64,000 nt of DNA from Akkermansiaceae bacterium (lineage in GTDB: Bacteria; Verrucomicrobiota; Verrucomicrobiia; Verrucomicrobiales; DEV007): positions 50,134-114,133 of the forward strand of contig JACKQE010000015.1 of assembly GCA_024233005.1 (NCBI GenBank). Reading direction: 5' to 3'. Numbering within the stretch: the stretch's first letter is position 1; the number at the start of each line of letters is the position of its first letter. Under the pieces are notes generated by a model. The model had not been told where the DNA came from and searched no databases. It saw only the letters and a program-made list of their open reading frames with translations. Both the position numbers and the translations under genes were made by a program. Shown here piece after piece: positions 63,158 through 64,000 of the stretch.

Positions 63158-63191
63158 GCCCCGGTCTTTTCCATTGCCGGGGGACCGGGGC
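63158..63191 (+). terminator. Strong hairpin after the large hydrolase gene
   Basis: A perfect 9-bp stem GCCCCGGTC/GACCGGGGC with a 16-nt loop begins 41 nt past the stop at 63116. No T-run follows, so it may end the transcript with a factor or protect its 3' end. Confidence 0.4.
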
Positions 63192-63439
63192 ACCGGTAGG
63201 TTTGTGAACCATCGTTCATGAGACCTCGCCCTGTCCCGTTCCCCTCTTCTGCCCGATCGATCGGTGATCCAAGCGCGGTGGGTAGCGGTGGGCGATGGGG
63301 CGGTGAAGTTTGTGTCGTCACTTCCGGCTCTCAAAACATTCCCCGCTAGGGCGCTGTGTTCAGCAATTCTACAATCCTCCCGACGTCGTCACCTTGATAT
63401 CCCAGGTTTTTTTTCGCCCGAGACCAAGGCGATGCCAAC

Positions 63440-63559
63440 TTAATCATTATCATACAAGGCATAGAAGGCGAGAATGAGCTTGGCAATACCTCCGAGAGAC
63501 GCAAATTCTGCAATAAGCAAGGTTAATACTTCTCCTCCGACTGCGTAGCCGTCAATCAC
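63440..63559 (-). CDS. Doubtful small ORF in the AT-richer stretch
   Basis: A 39-codon frame, GTG 63559 to TAA 63440, would give a hydrophobic peptide: VIDGYAVGGEVLTLLIAE, then FASLGGIAKLILAFYALYDND. It has no visible ribosome site and no recognised family. It could be a real small membrane protein, a remnant of a longer broken gene, or chance. Listed because its amino-acid makeup is unusually protein-like and lies in the AT-richer boundary region. Confidence 0.2.
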   Translation of the reverse strand: MIDGYAVGGEVLTLLIAEFASLGGIAKLILAFYALYDND

Positions 63560-63620
63560 TATTGAGACTCTTGGCCGATAGCGTTAGCTGGCTCATCAGC
63601 ATTTTTCAGATTTTCGCCCC

Positions 63621-64000
63621 ATGAATGCCGTCGAGATCGAAGAAGCCGTTTCCCGGCTGGCGGAATGTCCGTTCGATGCGGAAGGGTTCCCCTATGCTTT
63701 TTTGGAGGCTTTCGGGAACAAGCCGACCACGATCCAGAGGCTGAAAAGCGGGAACAGCAACCAGTCCGACATTGGGGGCGTGCTCCAGCGGAGCAACATC
63801 CACCTCAAGGTCTGCCCACCTGGCGAAGTGGCCGCCACGCTCAAGGCGCTGCGCGAAAGCCCCAAGACGGTCTCGCAGAAAGCCAAGTTCATCCTCGCCA
63901 CCGATGGCATCGAACTGCAGGCCGAATCCCTCGATGGCGAGGGCGAGACACTGGCCTGCGCATACCCGGACTTTGCCGACCACTTCGGCTTTTTCCTGCC
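63621..64000 (+). CDS. MmeI-like (type IIG/IIL) restriction-modification DNA methyltransferase, N-terminus only
   Basis: The first 126 codons are in view and run open to the right edge. The sequence MNAVEIEEAVSRLAECPFDA, FPYAFLEAFGNKPTTIQRLK, IGGVLQRSNIHLKVCPP and AKFILATDGIELQAES matches the N-terminal domain of MmeI-like class I SAM DNA methyltransferases, which combine methylation, target recognition and often cleavage in one protein of about 900-1000 residues. The catalytic core lies beyond the window. AT-richer DNA lies just upstream. Likely part of an acquired defence island; gene neighbours cannot be seen. Confidence 0.78.
   Translation, partial: MNAVEIEEAVSRLAECPFDAEGFPYAFLEAFGNKPTTIQRLKSGNSNQSDIGGVLQRSNIHLKVCPPGEVAATLKALRESPKTVSQKAKFILATDGIELQAESLDGEGETLACAYPDFADHFGFFL

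Larger units (their letters stand above)
63117..63620. other. Non-coding stretch, GC-rich left part and AT-richer right part
   Basis: About 500 nt with no convincing gene. The left third holds a stable hairpin; from about 63340 the DNA turns AT-richer, with runs such as TTTTTTTT near 63410 and TTAATCATTATC near 63440, before the methyltransferase start. A shift of composition ahead of a restriction gene suggests an island boundary. No direct repeat, tRNA or integrase is seen. Confidence 0.6.

Noticed and set aside
60645..63212. 855-codon minus frame containing gatC
   Set aside because: Only the last 95 codons match GatC; the upstream part is antisense to the secreted hydrolase, which carries a signal peptide and GFSMGG.
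1..64000. CRISPR array, IS element, prophage or rRNA operon
   Set aside because: No spaced direct repeats, transposase, phage structural gene or rRNA stretch was found on reading both strands.

Overview
The window looks like chromosomal DNA of a free-living Verrucomicrobiota-type bacterium (PVC group). The evidence is a 900-residue secreted propeller/HEAT/c-type haem protein of the PVC 'membrane-bound dehydrogenase' kind, a secreted squalene-oxidase-repeat protein, FG-GAP and EF-hand secreted proteins, an enlarged SecA with a SEC-C zinc tail, and weak Shine-Dalgarno use with many GTG starts and overlapping genes. No rRNA is present, so the placement rests on gene content only. DNA is moderately GC-rich, richest around gatA-gatC and the 680-residue hydrolase near the right end, then visibly AT-richer at about 63.34-63.62 kb. 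No transposase, integrase, CRISPR array or prophage gene was seen.

Layout. 0-5.8 kb: end of a gluconolactonase-like gene, secA, tRNA-Lys(TTT) with its own promoter and UUCG-loop terminator, a 53-residue ribbon-helix-helix gene, folD and an overlapping acyltransferase. 5.9-14.9 kb (+): a secreted hydrolase and a GNAT enzyme, then a tightly overlapped eight-gene lipid-modification operon: desaturase, FAD oxidoreductase, DUF1365, Cfa-type methyltransferase, DUF1475-like, DUF1295, second Cfa-like methyltransferase, TPR protein. 14.9-24.4 kb (-): Tat-exported phosphoesterase, divergent NagB-like protein, FG-GAP protein, a symporter/orphan ABC ATPase/HesA-like cluster, the PVC cytochrome-dehydrogenase and a HAD phosphatase. 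24.5-34.3 kb: epimerase, dcd, an anchored repeat protein, a KdgK-like kinase, a squalene-oxidase-repeat protein, dnaB, rplI, an EF-hand protein and htpG. 34.4-38 kb (+): a secreted gluconolactonase-like protein, then an NsrR-type regulator directly behind a near-perfect NsrR operator and followed by two c-type cytochrome genes. 38-46.4 kb (-): two secreted proteins of unknown role, a Gfo/Idh/MocA oxidoreductase, an RmlD-like reductase and a three-gene nucleotide-sugar cassette (acetyltransferase-ketoisomerase fusion, glycosyltransferase, aminotransferase). 46.6-61 kb: ppk, a YeeZ-like SDR, M16 peptidase, lipoprotein, rpsU, hisD, MBL-fold hydrolase, an outer lipoprotein lipase, a secreted unknown, and gatC-gatA. 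61-64 kb: a large secreted hydrolase, a non-coding AT-richer stretch, and the first 126 codons of a MmeI-like restriction-modification methyltransferase that runs off the right edge.

The parts most likely to be under-described systems are the lipid operon (two different SAM methyltransferases, a desaturase, a flavoprotein and a steroid-reductase-fold protein made as one unit, consistent with a modified membrane fatty acid) and the NsrR/cytochrome operon (a nitric-oxide-sensing repressor with its operator linked to an uncharacterised haem protein and a dihaem cytochrome). The right edge is probably the start of a restriction-modification island. Functional statements are from motif reading by eye; no database or composition calculation was run.
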